Part shown: positions 17,120 to 27,446 of the stretch, one piece after another
How positions within the stretch are numbered: position 1 is the stretch's first letter
Layout of the letters: each line of letters starts with the position of its first letter
From: Planctomycetales bacterium
Lineage (GTDB): Bacteria > Planctomycetota > Planctomycetia > Pirellulales > S012-138
NCBI GenBank assembly: GCA_015488215.1
Contig: WFOE01000180.1
Location: 1 to 40,762 of the forward strand
DNA length: 40,762 bases
Reading direction: 5' to 3'
The notes under the pieces: generated by a model
What the model was told of the DNA's origin: nothing
The model's database searches: none
The model's input: only the letters and a program-made list of their open reading frames with translations
Position numbers and translations under genes: made by a program

Positions 17120-17145
17120 GACCGAGACCGCAGGAACTCTCGGTC
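17120..17145 (+). other. Hairpin between lutB and lutC
   Basis: GACCGAGA and TCTCGGTC form a perfect 8-bp stem with a 10-nt loop, and no T-tract follows. It may stabilise the upstream mRNA or adjust lutB/lutC stoichiometry; a role as terminator is unlikely. Confidence 0.45.
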
Positions 17146-17185
17146 CCCAAGAGCAAACCGATTCCCACACCGAAGACCAAGCCTT

Positions 17186-17887
17186 ATGGACCGTCAGGCC
17201 TTTCTTCAGCGCGTGGCTCAGGCCGTGCGGCAAGGTGCTCGCCACCGGGTTCACGTGCCGCCGGTAGAACGCCCGGAACGGGAGCCGACTTCGCCCTCGC
17301 AGCGCTTGCGACGTTTTCTCCGCGAAGTGGAACAAGTCGGCGGCATGGCCGTCGCGTGCACCGATGCGCAGCAGGCAAAACAACAGGTGCTCACCTGGCT
17401 TCGTGCCCACGGGACCGAGTCGCTGCTGTGCTGGCAGCACCCGGTGCTGGAGCAGTTGGAGTTGGCCCAGTTCCTGGAACAACAAGGTTTGCGGCTCTGG
17501 CTGCCCGAGGAACTGCAACGGCTGCCTGAGGACCAGCGCCGCCGGGTGTTGTTTTCGGCCGGGGCGGGACTTACCGGCGTGGAGCTGGCCGTGGCCGAAA
17601 GCGGTACCATCGTGCTGCCCGCGGCGGCCCGGCAGTTCCGCTCGGCCAGTTTGCTCCCTCCGGTGGCCGTAGCCGTGGTACGAGCCGACCAGGTGGTGGA
17701 CGACCTGTTCGATCTGTTCGAGCACTGGCGAGGCGAAGACCGCTTCCCCCACTATGCGGCCTTGGTTACCGGCCCGAGTAAAACCGGGGATATCCAGCTT
17801 CAGCTCACCACCGGTGTTCACGGGCCGGGGCACTGGTACGTGCTGCTCTGGGACCCGGAACGGCAGCTCGAACCCCCTGGGCCCTGA
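17186..17887 (+). CDS. lutC: LutC-like lactate utilisation protein
   Basis: The 233-aa LUD-domain (DUF162) protein is of the LutC/YkgG type, a subunit of the lactate oxidation complex. The conserved GLTGVELAVAESGTIVLP segment and FPHYAALVTGPSKTGDIQLQLTTGVHGP near the C-terminus are diagnostic, the last part being the family's SKTADIE-like signature. The length fits LutC (about 200-240 aa). It has no iron-sulfur motif, as expected for this subunit. It follows lutB on the same strand and is followed after 120 nt by larC. The ATG lacks a strong SD. Confidence 0.92.
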   Translation: MDRQAFLQRVAQAVRQGARHRVHVPPVERPEREPTSPSQRLRRFLREVEQVGGMAVACTDAQQAKQQVLTWLRAHGTESLLCWQHPVLEQLELAQFLEQQGLRLWLPEELQRLPEDQRRRVLFSAGAGLTGVELAVAESGTIVLPAAARQFRSASLLPPVAVAVVRADQVVDDLFDLFEHWRGEDRFPHYAALVTGPSKTGDIQLQLTTGVHGPGHWYVLLWDPERQLEPPGP

Positions 17888-18007
17888 AGCGTCCGGTTTT
17901 TCGCCACCTGGTGAGCCGGGAGCCGGAAACGTGCCGGCGCCGAAAGCCGGACAGGAACAGGAAATCGTCCTTCGGTTCTGCTTCCCCTTTCCCGCACCGG
18001 ATAGAAG

Positions 18008-19222
18008 ATGAAACTGGCCTATTTTGATTGTCTCAGCGGGATTAGCGGCGACATGACCCTGGGCGCCCTGGTCGATCTGGGCGTTCCGCTGGAAGTGCTC
18101 CAACGGGGGATCGACACGCTGGGACTGCCCGAGTGCCGTCTGGAAGCGCGCCAGGTCCACCGGCACCACTTCCGTGCAGTACACGTCGTGGTCCACACAG
18201 CCGAGGAACACCATCACCGCCATCTGCACCACATCGAGCAGATGCTCCTCGCAAGCGGCTTGCCGGAGCCGGTGCAGCAGACGGCCCTGGCAATCTTCCG
18301 CCGCCTGGGCCAGGCCGAAGCCAAAGTGCACGGCACGTCGCTAGAGAAGGTGCACTTTCACGAAGTGGGTGCGGCCGACTCGATTGCCGACATCGTGGGC
18401 ACGGCCATCGGTCTGCACCACTTGGGCGTGGAGCGGGTGGAAGCCTCGCCGGTGCCGACCGGAACGGGAACGATCCGCATCGCCCACGGCACCGTGACCG
18501 TTCCGGCTCCGGCCACGGCCGAGCTGCTGCAAGGGGTGCCGCTTCGGGCCAGTTCGATTGAGGCCGAGCTGACCACTCCCACCGGGGCGGCTATCCTCGC
18601 CGCGCTGGCCCGCCGGTTCGGCCCGCTGCCGGGGATGACGCTGCTGGGCACAGGCTACGGGGCCGGCACGCGCGACCTTGACCAGCAGCCCAACGTGCTG
18701 CGCATCCTGCTGGGCGAAACCCCTGCCGCCGAAGGTCCCTGGCAAGAAGAACCCCTCTGGCAACTGGAAGCCACAATCGACGACAGCCCCGGCCAATGGC
18801 TCGGACACGCCCTGGAACGCTTGTTGGCCAGCGGGGCCCTGGACGCCTACTGCGTGCCGGTGGTGATGAAAAAGAGCCGTCCGGGCACTTTGCTCGTGGT
18901 CCTGTGTCGCGAAGCGGAGCTGCAAACGCTACAAGCCGTGCTGTTCAACGAAACCACCACGCTGGGCGTACGCCGCTTCCCCTGCCAGCGAAGCCACCTG
19001 CCCCGGCGCCGGATCGAAGTGGCCACGCCCTGGGGCTCCGTCTCGGGCAAGTGTTACCGCACGCCGGACGGCACCGAGCGATTCGCCCCGGAATACGAAG
19101 ATTGCCGCCGCCTGGCCCAGCAGGCCGGGGTGTCGCTTCCCCAGGTGGTCCAGGCCGCGCTGGCGGCGTTCAGGCGGCAACAAGACACGCCGCAGTCGCA
19201 AGCGGGCAGCAATCCGCTTTAA
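18008..19222 (+). CDS. larC: Nickel-pincer cofactor biosynthesis protein LarC
   Basis: LarC is the CTP-dependent nickel insertase (cyclometallase) that completes the nickel-pincer nucleotide cofactor of lactate racemase LarA. The 404-aa protein starts with the family hallmark YFDCLSGISGDMTLGAL. It has the His-rich loop (EEHHHRHLHHIEQML), VHFHEVGAADSIADIVG, the GTGTIRIAHGTVTVPAPAT region and the C-terminal PEYEDCRRLAQQAGV. It is one uninterrupted frame, unlike Lactiplantibacillus, where a programmed frameshift joins larC1 and larC2. Its position after lutB-lutC links it to D/L-lactate interconversion. larA, larB and larE are not in the window. Confidence 0.93.
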   Translation: MKLAYFDCLSGISGDMTLGALVDLGVPLEVLQRGIDTLGLPECRLEARQVHRHHFRAVHVVVHTAEEHHHRHLHHIEQMLLASGLPEPVQQTALAIFRRLGQAEAKVHGTSLEKVHFHEVGAADSIADIVGTAIGLHHLGVERVEASPVPTGTGTIRIAHGTVTVPAPATAELLQGVPLRASSIEAELTTPTGAAILAALARRFGPLPGMTLLGTGYGAGTRDLDQQPNVLRILLGETPAAEGPWQEEPLWQLEATIDDSPGQWLGHALERLLASGALDAYCVPVVMKKSRPGTLLVVLCREAELQTLQAVLFNETTTLGVRRFPCQRSHLPRRRIEVATPWGSVSGKCYRTPDGTERFAPEYEDCRRLAQQAGVSLPQVVQAALAAFRRQQDTPQSQAGSNPL

Positions 19223-19317
19223 GCAAACATGACTGCGGTGCCACCACTTGGTCAGGACGCTTCGGTTTCCGGCCGGGAAGGGTTCCGCCGGCTTTTTGGC
19301 TCCGGCTGGAGGTTTGT

Positions 19318-19346
19318 TTGACACCCCGGGGGCGGAACTCTAGAAT
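19318..19346 (+). promoter_or_regulatory. Sigma-70-type promoter of acs
   Basis: TTGACA, exactly 17 bp of spacer and TAGAAT (5/6) form a near-consensus promoter. Transcription should begin near 19352, so the conserved leader element would sit at the very 5' end of an mRNA leader of about 175 nt. Confidence 0.8.
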
Positions 19347-19359
19347 CCGCGGCAGGATA

Positions 19360-19432
19360 AGTGTGGGTCACCAAGCCCTCCGGCGCCGCTCCAATCCGCA
19401 ACGGCAGTGCTTGCAGCCGGAAGTTTTGTGAC
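19360..19432 (+). promoter_or_regulatory. Conserved leader element, copy B (upstream of acs)
   Basis: This matches copy A upstream of lutB: CCCTCCGG (19376-19383), CGCTCCAAT (19387-19395) and TTGCAGCCGGAAGTTTTGTGAC (19411-19432). CTCCGGC can pair with GCCGGA around the inner part. It lies downstream of the predicted acs promoter, inside the transcribed leader and about 95-165 nt before the ATG, which favours an RNA-level element. Confidence 0.65.
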
Positions 19433-19526
19433 CGCCTGTAAAGTGCCTCCGTATCCCGGGACCTGGGGGCAAGGTCGGTCCGGCCCGGGGAACGTGGCAA
19501 CCCAGTGCAGAAAAAGGAGTGCGTGC

Positions 19527-21470
<1,944 letters not shown>

Positions 21471-21474
21471 AAGG

Positions 21475-21522
21475 GGCGTGGGGGTTTGGAGGCGTGGGGA
21501 ATGGGAGGAGAGCTTCCGCACC
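21475..21522 (+). repeat. G-rich element after acs related to the one after cysS
   Basis: GGCGTGGGGG occurs at 21475-21484 and GGCGTGGGG again at 21491-21499, followed by GAGCTTCCGCACC (21510-21522). Both words are also found after cysS (1-35, minus strand). It begins right after the acs stop codon. Confidence 0.3.
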
Positions 21523-21599
21523 GGGCGCGAGTACTAGCTGAGTTTTGCACACCGGAAAGCGCCGCATGCGGTGCAATCATTAGCTGCAGTTCAGGATCC

Positions 21600-21740
21600 A
21601 GCAGGGGTATTTGAGCGTTATTTTGGCTGGACTTTGGTTATTTCCTAAATAAATAATGCCAGTTAGGAGAGTCGCCCGCTACGGCGGCTCGTGAGGTTTA
21701 TCCCCCTAGCTGGCTGTTTTTTTTGGCAGAGGGGCGCGTT
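21600..21740 (+). other. AT-richer patch with inverted repeat and T8 tract
   Basis: This stretch is clearly less GC-rich than its surroundings (TTATTT twice, AAATAAATAAT). It contains TCCTAA-N14-TTAGGA (21643-21668) and a possible weak hairpin CGGCT...AGCTG just before eight Ts (21717-21724), which might terminate acs transcription. It leads directly into the DUF3800 fragment. The compositional break suggests inserted or recombined DNA. Confidence 0.4.
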
Positions 21741-21836
21741 GTGTATCTGCTCTATCTGGACGAGTCGGGTGACCCAAGTCCAAAGCCGGACACCGCCAGG
21801 GGGCGGGAAGCGGGTGGCTCGCCCCGTGCGCCCTGA
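21741..21836 (+). pseudogene. DUF3800 gene remnant (5' end only)
   Basis: From a GTG with AGAGGGG six nt upstream, the frame reads VYLLYLDESGDPSPKPD and stops at TGA after 31 codons. M-Y-L-L-Y-L-D-E-S-G-D is the characteristic N-terminus of DUF3800 proteins, normally 200-300 aa and often carried in mobile or defence-related regions. Only the first 13 or so residues are family-like, then the frame runs into unrelated sequence. The rest of the gene has therefore been lost, with the junction near 21780. The fragment is too short for the ORF track. Confidence 0.65.
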
Positions 21837-21853
21837 GAGTTGCGGCAACGCAC

Positions 21854-23716
21854 TCAGCGTCCCGAGGCGGCACGGCGAATCCAGGCGGCGGCCAACTGTT
21901 CCGGCGAAGCTCGAAACGCCGCGGCAAACGCCTGCTCGAACTCCTGCCCGGCCTGGAGCCGGCGCACCAGGGTCGAAAAACCGCGGTGGCCCAGCAGGGC
22001 TTCCACCAGTCCCAGGTGCAGCACCCGAGCATGTTCCAGGGCCATGTTGCCCGCGATGAGGTCCTTGGGACTGGAACAGGCGGCCACGGCCTCGGGCAGC
22101 AAGTCTTCCCAGCCGGGTACGCGAGGGTCTTTTTTCACCAGGCGTTTGACGGCCGCCAGCGAAAACCCCTGGGCGAACCATCGCGGCACGCCGGTGCCGA
22201 GCGATTCGGCCAGCAGTCCGGCCACCGTCTCGGTAACCAGCCCGCGCAACTGGGGATCGTTCGCATCCGCCGTAGGTGGCAGCAGGCACCCGTAGGCGTC
22301 CACCACGCTCCACCGCCAGAAGGCCCGCGTGGCAAAAGGCAACTCCGCCCGGAGCACCATCCGCGAAAACTCCGAAAGCTGGAACCGCCGCCTGAAGACG
22401 AACAACGTCATCCGCCCGCGAATGAGCGGCTTGCTCTTTTTCAGCTTCAGCAACGAGGCGATTTTGGCCAGTTGTTCTTCGGCCACCTGGGCCACTTGTT
22501 TGAGCTGTTCTTCGGGAACATTGCCCAGCAGCAGGAAGTTGGTCGTTTCCCACCGCTGGTACTCCAGACCGGGATTGGCTAGCCGCCAGTTCTTCAGCGC
22601 CAGTTCTTCGCGTTGCTTGCTCAGTTCCTGGTGCGTGGCTTTTCGGGCCCTTTCGATTTGCACCAGGGTGGCCAGCGGCATGTTTTCGTTTGGACCGTCG
22701 AAACGGGCTCCTTCGGCGATCCAGGTTTCGAACAGCTTGATCGTCTCTTCAGGCAGGGGATCGCGTCCTCCGGCGGGCATCCGCTCCCCGTCGGCCGTGC
22801 CTCGCAGTTTCTGGATCAGCAGGCTTTGCTGCGGCTTGCCCTGGACCAGCACCGGCCCGTTGGGCGAGCCACGCAGCAACCCGGCGAACGTATCCAGCCG
22901 CAGCCGTGCCCGGGGACGCCGTCCGCCGTGGCAATCGGCACACTGGCTCACCAGCACCGGGGCCAGGTCGCGAGTGAACCGCACCTTTTCCTTGCCGGTG
23001 GCTTTGACCAGCCGGGGACGAGCCGAAGCCCCGGACTGGGGCACCAGGGAAACCAACGGGGCGTCGGGCCGGGGGCCGTCGAAACGGGCTCCCTGGTCGA
23101 TCCAGCGGCGGATGGTGTCAATCTGCTGCCGGGTGAGTTTGCGGCCGTTTTGCGGCATTTCGCCTTTTTCCAAAAGCTCGATCAGGCGGCTGGTGCGGGC
23201 GCTGCCCGGGTCGATGACGCTGGCTCCACCCACGCCTCGGGCCAGGGCGGCGAAAGTGGCCATGCTGAACTGCCCGCGGGCGTTGTTGATGTGGCAGTTA
23301 CGGCACCGTGCCACCAGAATCGGCGCCACGTCCTTGACGAAGCTCACCTGCCCGGCTGACGGAAGCGGCTTGCTGGGCGGTTTGGAAAAGTCGGGCACAG
23401 GCGGCAACGGGACGCCTTTGCGTTTGAGCACCCGTCGCACGACGCGAAGCTGGGCTTCCAGGCGGCGGAAGCTGCGGCGGGCCTGGGGAGTTTTGGTCGC
23501 GGCCAAACGGTGCAGGTTCTCCTGGGCCCGTTGCAGCGCGGCAACGGCCTCCTGTCCCTTGCCCTGCAAACCCAGCCGACCGGCGGTTTTCAGGTCCTGG
23601 GCCACCTGCTGGGCCAGGGCATCAAGTTCCTGCTGGGCCACGGCCGTCGCAGGCGTTCCGGCCAGCACCAGCCCCATTGCCAAACACACGCCGAGCAACA
23701 AACCTAGGGGCCTCAC
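21854..23716 (-). CDS. Exported planctomycete cytochrome c (PSCyt1-like) protein with degenerate gluzincin-like C-terminus
   Basis: The 620-aa protein starts with a signal peptide (RPLGLLLGVCLAMGLVLAG...TAVAQQ). The GTG at 23716 has GGGAG eight nt upstream and is preferred to the track's ATG 56 codons earlier. A helical region is followed by two c-type cytochrome domains with C138-RNC-H142 and C259-ADC-H263 heme motifs. Each domain has MPQNG or MPAGG and a WIDQGARFDGP or WIAEGARFDGP ending, typical of planctomycete PSCyt1. The C-terminal 200 residues resemble Peptidase_MA/DUF1570-type gluzincins (VPRWFAQGFSLAAV), but the expected HExxH helix reads VTETVAGLL. It is presumably periplasmic. The electron partner is unknown. 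Confidence 0.85.
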   Translation of the reverse strand: MRPLGLLLGVCLAMGLVLAGTPATAVAQQELDALAQQVAQDLKTAGRLGLQGKGQEAVAALQRAQENLHRLAATKTPQARRSFRRLEAQLRVVRRVLKRKGVPLPPVPDFSKPPSKPLPSAGQVSFVKDVAPILVARCRNCHINNARGQFSMATFAALARGVGGASVIDPGSARTSRLIELLEKGEMPQNGRKLTRQQIDTIRRWIDQGARFDGPRPDAPLVSLVPQSGASARPRLVKATGKEKVRFTRDLAPVLVSQCADCHGGRRPRARLRLDTFAGLLRGSPNGPVLVQGKPQQSLLIQKLRGTADGERMPAGGRDPLPEETIKLFETWIAEGARFDGPNENMPLATLVQIERARKATHQELSKQREELALKNWRLANPGLEYQRWETTNFLLLGNVPEEQLKQVAQVAEEQLAKIASLLKLKKSKPLIRGRMTLFVFRRRFQLSEFSRMVLRAELPFATRAFWRWSVVDAYGCLLPPTADANDPQLRGLVTETVAGLLAESLGTGVPRWFAQGFSLAAVKRLVKKDPRVPGWEDLLPEAVAACSSPKDLIAGNMALEHARVLHLGLVEALLGHRGFSTLVRRLQAGQEFEQAFAAAFRASPEQLAAAWIRRAASGR

Positions 23717-23762
23717 CTCTGTTTCTCCCAGCACGGGGAACGGCGGAAACGGGTACTTCCCC

Positions 23763-23786
23763 AGTATAAACGCACCGCCCGGGCGG
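23763..23786 (-). promoter_or_regulatory. Possible promoter and palindromic operator of the PSCyt1-like gene
   Basis: On the minus strand TATACT (23768-23763) makes a good -10 about 40 nt before the GTG start. Immediately upstream, where the spacer would be, is a perfect 12-bp palindrome CCGCCCGGGCGG (23775-23786). No good -35 is visible. A repressor site is an inference. Confidence 0.4.
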
Positions 23787-24042
23787 TTGTACTCAACCGT
23801 GCGGGGGCCGAGCCGTGTCGAGACCACCGTATCGGTCCCCGGAAGCCGGTTCGCCATGCCAAAGTGAAAGCAGCTTTCTGCCAAAGCGGATGGGACAGCA
23901 CACTCTCATGCGACCGTGCAGTTGCTTCAGTTGCCCGCTGGGATTGGCTACAGTGGTCCATAGTCTTCTGTTGCGCTTACGGAAGGCTCGGCCAAGGGAC
24001 GGCTTGCTCCTTCGCCTCGCTTATCAGCACGAGGAATATGAC

Positions 24043-25797
24043 ATGATGCGCACCGTGGCGTTTTTACTGGCAGTACTGGCGCTCGGGCCGGGGGTTTGTC
24101 AGGCGGCCGCCGGGCAACAGCGGCCCAACGTCGTGGTCATCCTGGCCGACGACATGGGCTGGGGCGATCTTTCCCTGCACGGCAACACCAACTTGCAAAC
24201 TCCCGAGCTGGACCGCCTGGCCCGCTCCGGCGTGCAGTTGCGGCACTTTTACGTCTGCCCGGTCTGCTCGCCCACTCGGGCCGAGTTTCTCACCGGGCGT
24301 TACCATCCCCGCGGGGGCGTGATTGGTGTTACCCGCGGCGAGGAGCGGCTGGACCTGGACGAAACCACCTTGGCCCAGGTGTTCCAGCAGGCCGGCTACG
24401 CCACCGGCTGTTTCGGCAAGTGGCACAACGGCACGCAGAGCCCCTACCATCCCAATGACCGCGGGTTCGAGGAGTTCTTCGGTTTCTGCTCCGGGCACTG
24501 GGGCAACTATTTCGATCCGGTGCTGGAACACAACAACCGCCTGGTTCGTCCCCGGGGATACATTGCAGACATCATCACGGACCAGGCCATCCGGTTCATC
24601 GAGCGGCAACGGCGGCCGTTTTTCTGCTACGTGGCCTACAACACGCCCCATTCGCCGTTCCAGGTGCCGGACCGGTTTTATGAGAAGTTCCGCAATGCGC
24701 CCATCGAGCTTCGCCACCGCGACCCGATGCGCGAAGACCTACAACGCACGCGGGCCGTACTGGCCATGTGCGAGAACCTGGACTGGAACGTGGGCCGCAT
24801 CCTCCGGGCGCTGAAGCGGTGCGGCGTGGAACGGGACACCGTGGTGGTGTTCTTTTCGGACAACGGTCCCAACACCTGGCGATACAACGGGCGAATGCGC
24901 GGCCGCAAAGGCTCGACCGACGAAGGGGGCGTGCGTTCCGCCTGCTTTATTCGCTACCCGAGATTGCTCCGCCCCGGCACCGTGGTCGAAGGCGTGGCCG
25001 GAGCGGTGGACCTGATGCCCACGCTGTTGGACCTGGCTGGGATCGACCACCGCGGGGACAAGCCGCTGGATGGCATCAGCCTGCGGCCCTACTTGACCAC
25101 CGGCCGGCCGGTGCCGGGCCGGCTGTTGTTTTCGCATTTTCGGGGTCGAGTGAGCGTGCGTACCGGGCGGTTCCGGCTCGATCATCGGGGGCGGCTCTAC
25201 GACCTGGAAAGCGACCCCGAGCAGCGACACGACGTAAGCGACAAGTACCCAGCCGTGGCTCGACTGCTCCGCCGCGAAGTCCGGCGCTGGCAAGCCACGG
25301 TGCTGGCCGAAGCCCCCCGGCAGGACCCGCGCCCGTTTCCCGTGGGCGGGCGGACCGTCACCTGGATTCCGGCTCGGGACGGGGTGCCGCACGGCCGGGT
25401 GCGGCGAAGTGCTCCGGCCCCCAACTGCTCCTATTTCACCAACTGGACCCGGCCCGAAGACCGCATCACTTGGCACGTGGAGGTGCTCAAGCCGGGCCGC
25501 TACGAAGCGACCCTGTACTACGCCTGCCGCCCGGAAGACGTGCCGGTGGAGCTTCAGTTGCGGTGGAACGAGTCGAAGCTGCGGGGGCGGATCACCCAGC
25601 CGCACGATCCGCCGCTGCTTGGCCGCCGCGGGGAACGCGTCCCCCGCAAAGCGGAAAGCTACGTCAAAGACTTCCGGCCGCATAAGCTGGGCGTCATCCG
25701 GCTTTCGGCCGGCCGGGGGGAACTGGAGCTGCGGGCGGTGAAACTCTCGGGCCGGCGGGCCATCGAGCTTCGCTGGCTGATGCTCCGCCGCGTGGAA
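24043..25797 (+). CDS. Exported sulfatase with C-terminal beta-sandwich-like domain
   Basis: From the ATG at 24043 (GAGG eight nt upstream) the protein has 585 aa; the track's 76 extra codons upstream are not protein-like. A signal peptide (MMRTVAFLLAVLALGPGVCQAAA) leads into an arylsulfatase domain with metal-binding D36-D37, the formylglycine signature C75-S-P-T-R, the FGKWHNG motif and VVFFSDNGPNTW. After about residue 460, a domain with WHVEVLKPGRYEATLYYACRPE resembles the beta-sandwich, carbohydrate-binding-like tail of many planctomycete sulfatases. The substrate is probably a sulfated glycan. It differs in subtype from the other sulfatase at 9.6-11.1 kb. A beta-lactamase-like hydrolase follows on the same strand. 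Confidence 0.93.
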
Positions 25798-25900
25798 TGA
25801 ACCACACCGGGGCAGAGCCGAACCGCTCCACAAGTTCCCCGCACGGGAAACAGGAAAACTGTCCGTGTTGCCTGCGACTGATGCGAAAGGAGCCCCGCTG

Positions 25901-27190
25901 ATGTTCACCCGCTGGATGGCGACTCTGTTGTGCATGGTGTGCATCGGCGTGTTGCCCGTGGGACTTCGGGCCCAGGAGAAAACGCCTGCTGACCGGGCGC
26001 TGCCGGTCCACGGCGACACCCATCCGGTGCTCCGGCCGCTGGATGAGCTGATGCGCCGCTTCGTTACCGAGCACGAGCTGCCAGGGGCCGCCCTGGCCGT
26101 GGTACGCAACGGGCGCGTGGTTTACGACCGCGGATTCGGCTGGGCGGACCGCGAAGCGCGGCGACCGGTCACGCCGCAGTCGCAGTTCCGCATCGCCAGC
26201 TTGTCCAAGCCAATCACGGCCTTGGGGATTCTATTGCTGGTGGACCAGGGGCGCCTGAGACTGGACGATCCGGTGCTGCGTTACCTGCCCCAGTACCGTC
26301 CGCTGCCGGGCAAGAAGATGGATCCCCGCTGGCGGCAGATTACCATTCGCCACCTGCTTCAGCACCGGGGCGGTTGGGATCGGGACCGGTCAATCGACTG
26401 CATGTTCTATCCGGTGGAAATCGCCGTGGCCACCCAAGGACAACTGCCGGCGGGAATCGACCAGGTGATTCGCTTCATGATGGGCTGGCCGTTGGATTTC
26501 GATCCCGGCCGGCGCTATGCGTATTCCAACTTCGGCTACTGTTTGCTGGGCCGCGTGATTGAAAATCGCACCGGGCAACGCTATGCCGAATGGACGCAGC
26601 AGCATGTGTTGCGTCCGCTGGGCTGCCGCCACGTGGAGTTGGGCCGCACCCGACTTTGCCACCGGGCGGCCAACGAAGTGCGTTACTACACGCGCAACGA
26701 CCGCGTCGGCTTCTGCGTGCTGGCCGACCGCTTCGGCCAGATGGTGCCCGCCCCCTATGGCACCTTCACCATGGAAACGCTCGATTCGCTCGGCGGGTGG
26801 ATTGCCACGGCCCGAGACATGGCCGTGTTCGGTTCGGCGGTGGCTCGGGCAGCCGAAACGGGACTGCTCCGGCCGGAGACGGCCCGGGCCATCACCGCTC
26901 GGCCGCCGGGAGAACCGCAGCGGGACAAGGACGGCAAACCCAAAAAAACATACTACGGTCTGGGCTGGATGATCCGCGAAGTGGCCCCGGGCAAATACAA
27001 TCTGTGGCACACCGGCTCGCTGCCGGGCACCTCCACACTGCTGGTGGTGCGGCACGACGGGTTCGCCTGGGCAGTGCTGTTCAACATGCGCAACACGGCC
27101 AAGGGAAAACGCCTTTCCCGCACCATCGATCCCCTGGTGCACAAAGCCGTGGACCAGGTGGCTTGGGACAAACTGCCGCAGCAACCGTAG
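25901..27190 (+). CDS. Exported serine hydrolase, class C beta-lactamase family
   Basis: The protein has 429 aa from the ATG at 25901, which has GAAAGGAG eight nt upstream; the track starts 12 codons earlier. A signal peptide (MFTRWMATLLCMVCIGVLPVGLRAQ) precedes the catalytic domain. Motifs are SLSK (SxxK nucleophile) in FRIASLSKPITALG, YSN (YxN) in YAYSNFGYCLLG, and HTG in LWHTGSLPG. This set fits the Pfam beta-lactamase (class C/EstB/D-aminopeptidase) group. Family activities range from esterase to peptidase, so antibiotic resistance should not be assumed. It follows the sulfatase gene by 103 nt and may share its transcript. Confidence 0.9.
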   Translation: MFTRWMATLLCMVCIGVLPVGLRAQEKTPADRALPVHGDTHPVLRPLDELMRRFVTEHELPGAALAVVRNGRVVYDRGFGWADREARRPVTPQSQFRIASLSKPITALGILLLVDQGRLRLDDPVLRYLPQYRPLPGKKMDPRWRQITIRHLLQHRGGWDRDRSIDCMFYPVEIAVATQGQLPAGIDQVIRFMMGWPLDFDPGRRYAYSNFGYCLLGRVIENRTGQRYAEWTQQHVLRPLGCRHVELGRTRLCHRAANEVRYYTRNDRVGFCVLADRFGQMVPAPYGTFTMETLDSLGGWIATARDMAVFGSAVARAAETGLLRPETARAITARPPGEPQRDKDGKPKKTYYGLGWMIREVAPGKYNLWHTGSLPGTSTLLVVRHDGFAWAVLFNMRNTAKGKRLSRTIDPLVHKAVDQVAWDKLPQQP

Positions 27191-27446
27191 CCGTTGAATC
27201 GGTAACGATTCGTTTCTTGGGAACCAACGGTGCCAGTACGCCGGCGAGCCGGCGACTTAAGTCGGCGGAGGAACAGCGAGCCGGGCGCAAGTTCCCCAAG
27301 CGCGATGCGGAACCGGCGTCGGTTTCTGGTGCTTTGCGCAGCAAGCTTGTGCTTGAAACCAGGGGGCTCAAGAATACACGGCGTGGGTAACGTCGAGTGC
27401 AAACTCGGCATCTCTATCCAGCGCACGAGCAGGGGGCGCGCCGCCG
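27191..27446. other. 256-bp gap before comEC with a 12-bp palindrome
   Basis: The perfect palindrome CGACTTAAGTCG lies at 27253-27264 within a GC-rich stretch of CCGGCGAG-like words. It may be a weak transcript-end structure or a protein site. No gene or strong promoter is seen. Confidence 0.35.

Noticed and set aside
25901-27190. Antibiotic-resistance beta-lactamase
   Set aside because: SxxK/YxN/HTG motifs are shared by esterases and peptidases of the family; nothing points to antibiotic hydrolysis.
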